Below, piece by piece: positions 10,091-20,060 of a stretch of 30,051 nucleotides of DNA. The first letter of the stretch is position 1, and each line of letters begins with the position of its first letter. The notes beneath the pieces are model-generated. The model had not been told where the DNA came from and did not search any database. It was given only the letters and a program-made list of their open reading frames with translations. The stretch comes from Discostella pseudostelligera (lineage: Eukaryota; Bacillariophyta; Thalassiosirophyceae; Thalassiosirales; Thalassiosiraceae). The translations under genes and the position numbers were made by a program. Where the stretch lies: NCBI GenBank assembly GCA_036940085.1, contig JALLBK010000458.1, forward strand, positions 1 through 30,051, given 5' to 3'.

Positions 10091-11410
10091 TCATTTTTGG
10101 TTATTTTTAGAACGGCACTCGAGTTGGGCTTTCAACTTCCGAGCCTCCTCAATAGCTTTATTTTTGCTCTCCAACAATGCCTTGAGTGAATGTTTCACCT
10201 TCTCATCAATAGCGTCAAGTTCCGCCTTCATTTTCTCATCTTTATCATGTAGCTCCTTTGCTTTGTGTTTCCTTTCGGTTTCAACGAGCATCTCAAGGGA
10301 CTTAATCTGATCATTTGCTCTCTGAAGTTCAAATCTGTATTTCCCCTCGTCTGCCTTCATCGTTGTCAGCGCAGCTGAGTGCTCCTTCTGTTCGTTCTTC
10401 AGCAATGCAGCGGTGTCGATGAGTTGGCACTGTAACGACTTCACCTTCTCCCCTTCTACCCGAATAGACGTTTCAAGACGGTCGATTACACTCTCTAGTC
10501 GCCGCATCTCAATGTTGTGTGATGTTGTGAGATCGTCAATTGCGTGACATGCCTCAGATTTGCACGCGGTTCGGACACTTGAGCAATGAAATTGTACTTG
10601 ATGCCGTAGCTTTTCTACGTCGCAGAAAACAGAAGGAAAGGTCGTCAATTTGTCCATTACTTCCTCTCTTAACTTGCATATTTCCTTTTTGACGTTCCGA
10701 ACATCCTTATTGATGATCATCATCGCCATGTGAGCAGCCCTCACCGCGTCATCTTTTGAGCAACAAATGGCTTGATGCTCATGCATTGTCTGGTCAATTT
10801 TTTCTGCTGAAGTAAGCGCAATTTTATCTGCAAACTCAATCCATCGCTCTATGTCGAGTTCTCTGTTTGCCAGATGATTGCACAGCGTTGACACCATATC
10901 TAGAAGAGATTTCTCTCGTGCCTTTTTCAGACCACATAACTTGATGTTTTCGACAAGATGGAGCTGAATGCCCTTTGCCAAACCGAAATCAAACGTTTTA
11001 CTGTCGAGAGGGCGTATGAGTCCAAGAGCTTTCAATCCAGACTCTACTGTAGGTGGTGTGCCGGCAGGTTGGTTTACGGTCGTGATTGAACTGGTTGTGG
11101 ACACTGACGCTGCAATCGCAATGCCAATACTCTCTCGGATAGAAGCCCGAGCTTTCGTCGCCTTGTACTTTAATTTCGCTGTATTGTAGTCCGTGGGAAG
11201 GCATGGTCTTGGCTGAATACTTCTAACCTCATCTTTCGGCGTATTCTTAGCCAAAGGTTCAAATGACGGTACCAGAGAATGTGCTTTCACGTGGTCGACG
11301 TTTTTATCGTTCTTCTCAACCAAGGAATCGAATGAAGGCACCCGAACTAGCTTCCTCACGCGGTCCGGTAAGTGTTTATTGTTCTCTTTACCGACCGCCA
11401 TAGATTTCAT
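10091..11410 (-). CDS. Coiled-coil protein with N-terminal KEN box, function unknown
   Basis: This is an intron-less gene of 439 aa that I do not recognise as a named family. The N-terminus reads MKSMAVGKENNK; K8-E9-N10 is a KEN box, the degron used by APC/C-Cdh1 in other eukaryotes. Two similar motifs follow (VRVPSFDSLVEKND and SLVPSFEPLAKNTP). Residues ~120-215 look globular and helical (VESGLKALGLIRPLDSKTF..., then LLDMVSTLCNHLANRELDIERWIEF). From ~235 to the end it is strongly heptad-like, with E-K-L-Q rich helices typical of a long coiled coil. There is no signal peptide or membrane span. The alternative start Met4 would keep the KEN box. The 187-bp divergent promoter with an E2F-like site supports, but does not prove, cell-cycle control. 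Confidence 0.8.
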   Translation of the reverse strand: MKSMAVGKENNKHLPDRVRKLVRVPSFDSLVEKNDKNVDHVKAHSLVPSFEPLAKNTPKDEVRSIQPRPCLPTDYNTAKLKYKATKARASIRESIGIAIAASVSTTSSITTVNQPAGTPPTVESGLKALGLIRPLDSKTFDFGLAKGIQLHLVENIKLCGLKKAREKSLLDMVSTLCNHLANRELDIERWIEFADKIALTSAEKIDQTMHEHQAICCSKDDAVRAAHMAMMIINKDVRNVKKEICKLREEVMDKLTTFPSVFCDVEKLRHQVQFHCSSVRTACKSEACHAIDDLTTSHNIEMRRLESVIDRLETSIRVEGEKVKSLQCQLIDTAALLKNEQKEHSAALTTMKADEGKYRFELQRANDQIKSLEMLVETERKHKAKELHDKDEKMKAELDAIDEKVKHSLKALLESKNKAIEEARKLKAQLECRSKNNQK

Positions 11411-11597
11411 CTCAGTTCTCTCTGTCAGTTGATATGATGCAGTGATGAGGAGATCGTCATTGGCTTCGAGCGAGCCTTCGCTTTGGACGAAGAATTCTTC
11501 TGCTTCAGCCGATTTGGCGCGGTTTCAATTTTAAAATTTCAGCAACAGCAATCGCCTCCGCAGCAGCCACAACCACAAAAAGCTGATCCGCCCACCG
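11411..11597. promoter_or_regulatory. Shared divergent promoter, coiled-coil gene (-) and TMEM260-like gene (+)
   Basis: This interval is only 187 bp between the two start codons. TTTGGCGC at 11513-11520 fits the E2F consensus, and 7 bp away AATTTTAAAATTT at 11527-11539 repeats the core of the palindrome at 8919-8951. The pairing of the two motifs in neighbouring promoters suggests a common regulator. Confidence 0.45.
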
Positions 11598-14046
11598 ATG
11601 CCGTCCAGAAACGAATCATCCTTTGATACATCCGTCTCCATCCTGACGGCAGCGATCGCCTTTGCGATATATGCCAGCACCGCATCTGACTCCATCGCTG
11701 GCGGAGATGCCGGTGAACTCGTCGCAGAAGGATGTGCGCTGTAAGAAGAATAATTTATGTCACTTCTGATTGCTCTCCTACGCAAATTTGCTCATCATCT
11801 CACTTCGATCACGCGTCTCCAAAACACAATCCAGAGGCACGAGCCATCCACCAGGCTATCCGCTTTACACCATCATTGTGTATCTTGTCACGTCACTCGG
11901 CAAGCAATTTGCACCGTCACAGACCCCGGCTTACATTGTCAACATCACATCTTGCGCATTCGGATCAATCTCGTCTGGATTGATTTCCATGGTAGTATGC
12001 AAGCTCACTAAACATACAAATTCGAAGGCAGCAAAGCAGGATGAACTAAATCTTGAAAATGTATCAAGGTGCTCGGCAGCGTTGGCAGCGGGCCTAATGT
12101 CTGCATTCTCTCCACTCATGTGGCAGTACAACACCAGCGCCGAAGTGTTTGCGCTGCACAACATGTTCGTTTCATTGATCGTCTACATGCTTGTGATTTA
12201 CATCTCCAACGTTCACTCGACATCTATCATATGTATGGGATCTTTCATATGTGGCCTCGCACTGACAAATCAGCACACGTCTATCCTTCTCGTAATGCCT
12301 GTCGTTGGGTACGTGTTCTACACGTCATCCACGATGATCAAGCCAAGGTTACTCTTGACATCAGCTGCATCGTTTCTGGTTGGAATAAGTTCATATTCTT
12401 TGTTACCTCTCCTGGCAGTATATCGCCCGCACGCTGGGTCATGGGGAGACGTGACTACTGTGCGGGGGCTCATCCATCACTTACTGAGGAGAGATTACGG
12501 CACCATGCGGTTGTACAGCGGAGATGACACAAAATCGGAGGGTATGAATGAACGAATTCTTAGTTGGGCTGATGACTTTGTATTTCACCAGCTGAGCCGT
12601 TTGAGTTTGATTGTCCTTTTAACCCTTGGAGTAATCAGCGGTTTGCAAATGCTCCTGTGGACGGGACGAGATATTCCAGCATTGAAACAGAACAAAACGA
12701 AACGAGTGAATACACAAAGTCGGGCAAAAGGAAAACATCCGTGTGGAGTTTGGACGGTGATTTTGTTTGCACTTACCTTTTACCTTGTGGTGTTTCATTC
12801 ATTGGCGAACCTCCCTCTATCAAACAAACTCCTATTTGGCATTCATCAGCGGTTCTGGATGCACCCAAACATACTGGTGTACATTTTGCTAGGCATCGGG
12901 CTGTATAAAATCATCACATGTTCGCCAAACAAGCCGACTCAGCTCATTGCAGTTGCTGTGGTTCTTGTACTACCCTGCACAACGTATTGGCAAAATAGAA
13001 GTGTGAGCGACCAGAGCTCCAACCGCTACTTCCGCAAGTATGCATTGTCCATTTTAGAGACCTTACCCAGTCACTCCCTTCTCCTCATTAATTATGATCA
13101 ACAATGGACAAGCGTTCGATATTTGCAGAGCTGTGAAGGAGTTAGGAATGACATAACAAGCATCAATTTGAGCATGATGACATTCGAATGGTGGAAAACG
13201 AAGCATGCGCTTTACGACAAAGTGCAATTCCCTGGTACTCACTATACCAGAGGCAATACATTGCCATGGCTGAATGGTGGATTCACGTTCTCAGAATTCA
13301 TTGACGCGAACTCAGACAATTTTGGTACCAATATTTTCATTGGAGGCAGGCTTAACTTTGAAGATCCTGCATTCCTGGACAAATACGAAGAAGAACCGTT
13401 TGGATTGGTGCGTAGAATACAGAAGAGAGACCCAAGATCAAAGTCGGCAGAATCTTACCGTTTGGAGAGCTTGGACACCTGGAGAGTAGTTTCAAAACAC
13501 TTTTCGTCAAATCTACCATGCGAGGAGAAGTACCCGGAAACAACTTGGGAGTCCACCGTCCACCGCGAATTCTTTGATCACCTGGTATCAAGGTCAACGT
13601 ATCTACTTGATTTGGCACTGAAACAGGACGCTCATTCAGGAAGTGTCATGCCACCTAAAGTCGTATTGCCTTCAATTGCTGAGGCTGCAGCATGGCTTGA
13701 ACTAGCCCAATCTTGGAATACGAAAACATACGCTAGACAAAGTTCGATGAAAAAGAATCTAGGCTTGGCGTACATGAACATCGTGAGATCTAAAGACGTC
13801 CGCTTTCCTAAAGTTGAAGATATATTCGGCGACGACAACGGTGGTGAGGGAAGACGGCATCGGCAAAACTGGTGGAAAGGTGTGTCCGACGGAGACGACA
13901 ATTGGAAGACATGGGCGACCACAAGATGGAAATCAGAGTGGGAGGCATTCCTGGAACTAGATTCATCAAAGGCCGAACCCGGATACATGCAAATCAAAAA
14001 CATCTATGAGTCCGTTGTAAACTCCTCTCGGGGAAGCACCAACTAA
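11598..14046 (+). CDS. TMEM260/DUF2723 family membrane protein (GT117 O-mannosyltransferase-like)
   Basis: The exons are 11598-11740 and 11835-14046, giving 784 aa. The 94-bp intron splits the family's most conserved block, and splicing restores GGDAGELVAEGCA-L-GTSHPPGYPLYTI. D37 and E40 occupy the first-loop acidic positions seen in GT-C glycosyltransferases. A hydrophobic helix precedes it (~12-28), and about nine more follow to ~410 (for example LMSAFSPLMW, FVSLIVYMLVIYI, LALTNQHTSILLVM, VILFALTFYLVVF). The C-terminal ~370 residues are soluble and probably lumenal, with LLINYDQQWTSVRYLQ and a GGRLNFEDPAF segment. Human TMEM260 is an ER O-mannosyltransferase acting on IPT domains; the same chemistry here is inferred. 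The protein ends just 9 bp before the convergent AlgH-gene stop. Confidence 0.88.
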
Positions 14047-14055
14047 GCATTCGAT

Positions 14056-16104
14056 TCACTGAATAGTCAAGAGGTTCACTTTCACCCAGCGTAAAGCAGC
14101 CTCATCGGCTAACGTAGCAACATCAACATCAGTTCCAAAGACTTGGATTGTGTTATTCTCTATTGCACTGTTGTCTTCCTTAGAATGTTTGCTCGCTATT
14201 TTCCACGCTCGTTGGCTCAAACTCATGTTTGAAGATAAAGTTTCTTCTGCCAGCAATTTCTGGCGCAGCAAGACGCCCCACACCTCTTCAATCTTAGGCC
14301 GTGGGACGAGTTCAAAGAAACCTACTTCGACGTCGCCAAGCACACCAGAGTGGATTCCTCGTTTGGTCCAAATTGAGGAGCCCTGTACGACAATAATATC
14401 TTCAGCGGTAGCTACACCGGAAGCAAGCACATTGATTACCTCCTCATGAGTGCATCGATAGATCTTGCTCTTTCCGATTGGATTCCCAAATCCAGCCTCT
14501 TGCAACGACTTGCTCGAGTGGAGGAAAATAGTGGGTGTTTCATAATCAGCATCGTCGTCGTCATCGTCGTCATCTCCTAATAAATAATTTGCAGGCCCTC
14601 CGTATCGAATCGGTAGGTCAATTGATCTGTCATTGAGATCAAATCGATACGTTCTATCAGTCACATGATTCAAGACAATACCTTCGGAGAAGTTGTCATC
14701 ATCCCGGAGAATGAGTATTATTGTTTTGTGAAAGCCTTGATCTGACAGCAAAAACGGTGATCGTTTTGATGAGGAGGCCCTGACCATAACGCCAAATATT
14801 CCAGAGGGCTGTAGCTCACCGTCCAATGGCATGATGAGTGCAGGATCATACCCTGACACGTCAAAATCACTAGAGTCGTCAACGAACATCGGATCAGAAT
14901 ATGGTGACATTATCATGCTCGATTGCTCCTCCTTGACCGAAAATGCCAGTGCCCCTGTCGCCCATTCATGGAGCATCAAGTCTCCAAACGAATTCTCGCT
15001 ATCGTGTGCCTCGGTCTCAAGGCCAATCTTCTCCATGAGCACCTCCCATGTGTGCAAACCTGCATTTCGAGGATCGTGATCTATGTCGCAATTCTGAGCT
15101 ACCGCCACCTCTTCTTCTTCCTCGCACCGGAGCATGTTGAGTTCTTCCAATATCGTCCGGCTGTCGGTAGACACTATGTGCCACAATCCCTCCTCGTGCA
15201 TCTCTCGGTAGAAGGATGACGTTTCCCACCCACAGATGCCACAGAATAGCCAAAAGTCTGATGGGTTTGCTGTACCAGCCCTGACTATCTCCTGGGCATT
15301 GTCGAAGGAAGTAACAAATATTCCGGGTAGGACCACATCCGAGACATCAACTGCCGAATCTGTCGTTAACGAATGTAGGCACATGACTTGAGGATAATCT
15401 GAGTACGGACCACCAACCTCCCCTCCGAACCAAACTTTCCATCTAGCACTTTGAATAGGTTTCTCTTTTTCGACAATCTCACAATTATCGCCTAAGCAGA
15501 AACCCATTTCATTATCAAACAATTCACCATGACCAGGCTGAACGAATTGCATCCCCTCTTTGACACCAATATTGGTAGGTCGATTGAGAACAATTCCTTG
15601 AATAAAATTTGGACCGACATCCAACACCAGTACAATTGATTTGCGATAGCATACATTGTTCAGTGCATCAATATCATTCAGGATATCGTTGGAGGATGGC
15701 ACAGAGATAACGATGGAACCACGTTCGACAAAGTCGCCTGTTTCATATGCCCAGTGATCTTCGTCTTTTTCCCTACCTGGTGATGATTTGCGCTTCGACG
15801 ACGATGATTCGTCACCCTCGTTCTCTTTTTCAGAACGCACAAGTTGTGCACGAAATTCTCTCCAATCCTCATCCACCATGCCCGGTCCACTAGTATTGCT
15901 GGTAGACATGAATACTGCACAACTGGCATAACAACTTCTTGATTCAAGTATCTCATCATTGTGTTGCATCCGTGTCATGAAATTGTATTGCGGCTGCGGT
16001 GTCCACGCATGGACACATTCTAATAATATTATTAGATTGATGAAGACGCATGCTGCTCGTAGTCGCAGAGCAGTGCCAGCGACTGGCCTATGCTTTTGCT
16101 TCAT
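14056..16104 (-). CDS. Double AlgH/UPF0301 (DUF179) protein, predicted plastid-targeted
   Basis: This is an intron-less gene of 682 aa. Residues 1-33 form a signal peptide (basic start, then AACVFINLIILLECVHA), followed directly by WTPQPQ. A tryptophan at +1 fits the diatom ASAFAP-type plastid import motif. An acidic Ser/Lys linker follows. The first AlgH domain (~129-330) shows GSIVISVPSS, SIVLVLDV...GIVLNRPT, WFGGEVGGPYSDYP and FCGICGWETS. The second domain (~435-600) is more diverged: GVMVRASS, TIILILRDD...GIVLNHVTD, RYGGPANYL, then an eight-Asp run, FLHSSKSL and IIVVQGSSIW. AlgH proteins occur in bacteria and plant plastids, but their biochemical role is unsettled. The duplication within one chain suggests that an obligate dimer or one regulatory copy evolved. 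Confidence 0.86.
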   Translation of the reverse strand: MKQKHRPVAGTALRLRAACVFINLIILLECVHAWTPQPQYNFMTRMQHNDEILESRSCYASCAVFMSTSNTSGPGMVDEDWREFRAQLVRSEKENEGDESSSSKRKSSPGREKDEDHWAYETGDFVERGSIVISVPSSNDILNDIDALNNVCYRKSIVLVLDVGPNFIQGIVLNRPTNIGVKEGMQFVQPGHGELFDNEMGFCLGDNCEIVEKEKPIQSARWKVWFGGEVGGPYSDYPQVMCLHSLTTDSAVDVSDVVLPGIFVTSFDNAQEIVRAGTANPSDFWLFCGICGWETSSFYREMHEEGLWHIVSTDSRTILEELNMLRCEEEEEVAVAQNCDIDHDPRNAGLHTWEVLMEKIGLETEAHDSENSFGDLMLHEWATGALAFSVKEEQSSMIMSPYSDPMFVDDSSDFDVSGYDPALIMPLDGELQPSGIFGVMVRASSSKRSPFLLSDQGFHKTIILILRDDDNFSEGIVLNHVTDRTYRFDLNDRSIDLPIRYGGPANYLLGDDDDDDDDADYETPTIFLHSSKSLQEAGFGNPIGKSKIYRCTHEEVINVLASGVATAEDIIVVQGSSIWTKRGIHSGVLGDVEVGFFELVPRPKIEEVWGVLLRQKLLAEETLSSNMSLSQRAWKIASKHSKEDNSAIENNTIQVFGTDVDVATLADEAALRWVKVNLLTIQ

Positions 16105-16683
16105 AGTTGCTGGGCGGGGGCGCCTCCTCTAGCTTCGAGCCCCGTTGCCACTCGTCCACCCTCAGTCAATTAGATACGATACTACGAAATAGGTGCCCCA
16201 ACCATCACCTAACCATCACCTACCCGTCACCATCCCTACTCTCGACTGCTCATCACCATCAATCTAATCTCCATCTCCAACACCATCACCACAGTCCCAA
16301 CTAAAACTGAAAGGTTTGACTATCTAGCCTAGGTATCTAGAGAGGTAGAGATAGGTACGTAGTACTTACACTTAGCCTCTCCAGCTGTTATGCGAAGCCA
16401 CCGCAGCGATTTCTCCAGTCAGCGATGTTACTGATCGCCAAGATCTTCAAGTGAGAAATGTATCTGTCTCAGAAAGATACTTCACAGAGGAAGCAGTATC
16501 AGTTTGCGCGGGTATTTCGAATGACACAAAGAATTTTGGCGCCGAAAGAGACAAAGAAGAGAAGAGCCCAACCAATCCAAAAGATGCATGTGCTGCGACA
16601 CTAAAGTGGACATCAGTAGTACTATCAAAGCAAACAATTCACTACTACTTGAACCAGGGCGCAGATTATTATAAACAATAACC
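16105..16683. promoter_or_regulatory. Shared divergent promoter, AlgH-like gene (-) and PKG-like gene (+)
   Basis: This is a 579-bp interval. Near 16200-16235 there is a CCATCACCTA-type short repeat, probably the 5' UTR of the minus-strand gene. At 16321-16368 there is a TAG/GATA-rich stretch (CTATCTAGCCTAGGTATC and onward). TTTTGGCGCCGAAA at 16534-16547 is a near-palindromic E2F-like site 137 bp before the kinase start. No convincing gene lies here; the open frame across 16451-16681 has no recognisable content. Confidence 0.4.
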
Positions 16684-19379
16684 ATGGTCAACGGAGAGAA
16701 CCGCGCCAAGATCAAGCAGGGGGCAACTGCCATCACCCGTGGCATGAAACGCGTCACCATCGGCGTGGCCGAAAAGATCCATACCTGCATCGACACCGCA
16801 GTCGTTAAACCCACCATGCGTGTGGTCGACTTTGATGCCGATTCGAATCATAAGGATATGGAAAAATCCGATGCCTTTTTTCACGCCAAAGTGAAGAAGG
16901 CCCAGGCCGAGGGGAACAAGTTCATGAAGGTAGTGTTTGCCCAGCCTGTGCAATCTGGACTCTTTGAAGCGAAGAAGTACCCCAAGTCTGACGAAGACAT
17001 TGCACTCATTGATGCCTCCCTCGATGATAATTTCGTGTTTAGTAAACTGCCCGCATCGAAGCGCACTGGTCTGATTGATGCGTTCGAGCCCATCATTGTG
17101 AAGCCAGGCACGAAGATTATTGAGGAGGGCGAAGCTGGTGATTACTTCTACATCGTAGGGTCCGGAATTGTTGACATCCTCATCGATGGGAAAGAGGTTG
17201 GCACGGCTGAGGAGGGGAGTTCCTTCGGTGAGCTGGCCTTACTCTACCAAGCACCCCGAGCGGCAACTTGCATCGCCAAGACGATGTGTGGATTATTCCG
17301 TCTTGATCAAGAGACGTTTAAGAGGACCATGGCCCAGCAGGTACGGGAGTCTCAAGCCGATGTTTTGGGAATTTTGAAATCGGTGGAATACTTCGCGGAT
17401 TTAGGTGATAAAGCACTAACTCAGATATCAAGTTCTCTCCGAGTCATCAACTACAAATCTGGGGATTTTATGGTATCGAGAGAGGAGGATACCCCGAGGC
17501 GGTTCTACATCCTGAAATCGGGGAGTGCAGTGATCCAGGGCATCCAAATTGGGGGGTCGTTTTACAATCAAGTAACCGTGGCTCAGAACGATTACTTTGG
17601 AGATGTGGCCATGCTAACTGATAAATGGGTTTGCGAGTCTGTAGTTGCCAAAGGCGACGTGGTTGCTTTGGTTTTGGATCGCGATCAGTTTATGCAGATT
17701 GTAGGTGATGAATTTGGCACTATTGCGAAGAAGGCACTGGACAAGAAGGCTCTGGTAAGCTTGCAAAGAGCGTAAAACACAACCTGGTTGCATTTACTTC
17801 ACATCTAACCCAGATGTTCAATCCCTTGCACGCTCAACAGGCTCACATTCCCTTTGGAAAACGGAAGAATCCTGTAGAGGAGAATGAACTCGACCTGCTT
17901 GCTGGAGCGATTGTGGAGAAATCTTACAAGAAGGGGCATGTGTTTTTCACCGAAGGATCACGCTGCACTCCGTCATTGTACTTGATTCGTAAAGGCAGAG
18001 TCTCCATCGAATCTATTAAGTATCATAATCTTGATGAAATCTTGGGCTTCGAGGTAGGCAAGGAAAAAGTCAAAACTATTAAGAAGATGGGTTACTTTGG
18101 AAATGATACAATGGGAGCCAATGAAACCGGAGAACTTGGCGTGGCACAATATACTGTGATAGCACTCGAAGATATTGAAGTGGGACTACTCGATTTCAAT
18201 GCTATCAAGTCTATATTTGCGGCTGAACGTGCACACAAAATCCAGATGGATGAGTTGAATATGGTTCGTATTTTAGGAGCCGGGACGTTTGGTAAAGTTT
18301 GGCTCGTCAGCCACAAGAAGAACAAGGAAACATATGCATTGAAAATTCAAGTGAAGCACTTCCTGATTAAGAATAATCAAGCAGATGGAGTGATTCGTGA
18401 GAAGGATATCATGGAGAAATTCGATCATCCGTTTCTCATCAAGATGATCAGTCATTGGAAGGATGACGACAAGCTGTACATGCTCCTCAAATTGTACCAA
18501 GGTGGAGAGCTCAATTCCGTCATTCACTCTGCGACCAGGGATGGAATTCCTGAGAGGGCCGCAAGATTCTACGCTGCCAATATATTGGAAGGCCTGTCGT
18601 ACATGCATCGTCGCCACATTATTTATCGCGACTTGAAGCCGGCGAACGTTATGTTGGATGCCGACGGATACACTGTGATTGTTGATTTTGGATTTGCCAA
18701 GCTTATCAAAAATAAGACGTACACCTTTTGTGGTACTCCATTGTATTTGGCGCCTGAGATTATCACGCAAGATGGGCATAATGCTGGCGCAGATCATTGG
18801 GTAAGTTTGGTTCAGGGTGGTTGGTTTCTTTCCATGGCTTCATATTCATGAAATCTCACACAGTATGCCGAACTGCTTGAAATAGGCTTGGGGTGTTATG
18901 CTCTATGAGATGATTGTAGGCATGACTCCGTTTTACGACGGAATCGTAGATCAGGTAGGTTCTTTTGCGCGGTATCGCCTAATAATTATCCCTTCAGCTC
19001 ATCACTTATATCCACCGACCCTGCTTCATAGATGGGTCTGTTCAAGAACATTATTAAGGGCAGGTTTGACTTCCCCGAGGGTGATTTCGTATCCTTAAGC
19101 GCGAAAGATCTCATCACACGAATGTTGACAACTGATCCGAAGGAGAGGCTTGGTAGTTTCGTCGGAGGTGAGAAGGATATCAAAAGTCACCCATTCTTCG
19201 ATGGCTTTGATTGGGGAAACCTGTTGAAAAAAAATGTGAAGGTTCCATTCAAACCTAAGATTTCTGATCCACTCGATGGATCTAACTTTGATGATTTCAG
19301 CAAATTGGAAGCAAAATCGAAGAATGAAAGATATCCCAAGTTAACGGGGGCAGAGCAGCGACTGTTTGATAAGTTTTGA
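16684..19379 (+). CDS. Cyclic-nucleotide-dependent protein kinase, PKG-like (three cNBDs + AGC kinase)
   Basis: The exons are 16684-17754, 17814-18800, 18886-18954 and 19032-19379, giving 824 aa; the introns are 59, 85 and 77 bp. cNBD1 (~115-230) has an intact phosphate cassette: FGELALLYQAPRAAT with E183 and R192. cNBD2 (~236-345, YFGDVAMLTDKW) and cNBD3 (~375-495, YFGNDTMGANET) lack the E...R pair and are probably unable to bind in the usual way. The kinase (~507-770) has GAGTFGKV, K534, E553, YRDLKPAN (D630), DFG at 648-650, TFCGTP with T661/T665, and APE at 670-672. The usual GTPEY is GTPLY. An AGC tail with NFDDF and a terminal FDKF hydrophobic end follows. PRAAT, with Ala in place of the PKG Thr, is a feature of cAMP-type sites, so the ligand may not be cGMP. 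Confidence 0.92.
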
Positions 19380-19440
19380 GTGATTGTTGGTGCCTTGTTA
19401 GTTGGTAAGATGTTGAGTTATGTGTAAGATTTATTTAGAG

Positions 19441-19446
19441 AATAAA
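19441..19446 (+). terminator. AATAAA polyadenylation-like signal of the kinase gene
   Basis: AATAAA begins 62 nt after the kinase stop codon and is followed by a TTTTCTTTTCTTTTG tract. Algal poly(A) signals vary, so the role is tentative. Confidence 0.4.
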
Positions 19447-19554
19447 ATACATTCCTTTTCTTTTCTTTTGTTGTGTTGGTGAATGTGTGAAGAAGGAAGG
19501 AGGAACTGTCAACAGAAGAGAGCACAACAATTCTCTCCTCCTCATCCCTGTGCG

Positions 19555-19917
19555 TTCCTGCTGTTAACATCATCATCACTACTCTCAACATAATTGTTCC
19601 TCATCCTCATGCTGGCTTTTGATCCCTGCTCCTCCTTATCTCCACCATCCTCAGCATTGCCAACAACACCATGATGATCCTCAACACATATGGTGCTGCT
19701 TCTGCTCCTCATGCTGATCCTCTCTGTCTTCCTTATCATGTTTTTCATGCTGATGAGGCTACTAAGGATGATAAGCAGAAGCAGCATGAGGAGGAGGGGG
19801 AGCATTAATGCTATGGATGGTGTGATAATGATGCTCCTTATGCTGAGGTGGCAAAGAGGAAATGCAGGGAGCAGGAGCACACCAAGGAACAGTGATGAGG
19901 ATGGAGGATTTGGTTGA
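19555..19917. repeat. Partial copy (second half) of the long unit repeat, copy 0
   Basis: This sequence aligns by eye with 21025-21440 and 25675-26245. Shared landmarks in order are CTGTTCCTCATCCTCATGCT-type words, CTCCTTATCTCCACC, TGCTTCTGCTCCTCATGCTG, ACTAAGGATGATAAGCAG, and a closing GGTTGA. It is pyrimidine-rich to about 19755 and purine-rich after that. AGCAGAAGCAGC (19774-19785) and CAGCATGAGGAG (19782-19793) are exact reverse complements of 19695-19706 and 19705-19716, so the unit can fold back. The open frames across it are compositional artefacts. Confidence 0.65.
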
Positions 19918-20060
19918 TAGACTCTATTAACCAATAGAGAGTAGAGAGTCTAACAAAAGTGTGGTCCTGAGGGCTCATACTCTAAGATGACAGTGGGCCA
20001 TGCTGTGGGCTCTCCTTAACTCTCATCCAACAAAGGCATGCCTTCTCACCAGTAAACAGT
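19918..20060. other. Spacer with short foldback between repeat copies
   Basis: TAGACTCT at 19918-19925 and AGAGTCTA at 19945-19952 are exact inverted copies, with AATAGAG and CTATT between them extending the match. The spacer up to 20060 does not resemble the flanking unit repeats and may be a small insertion. No gene was seen. Confidence 0.45.

Noticed and set aside
17814..19379. The kinase part as a separate gene starting at ATG 17814
   Set aside because: A 59-bp intron with GTAAGC donor and CTAACCCAG acceptor joins it in frame to the upstream cNBDs, giving a normal PKG-like layout.
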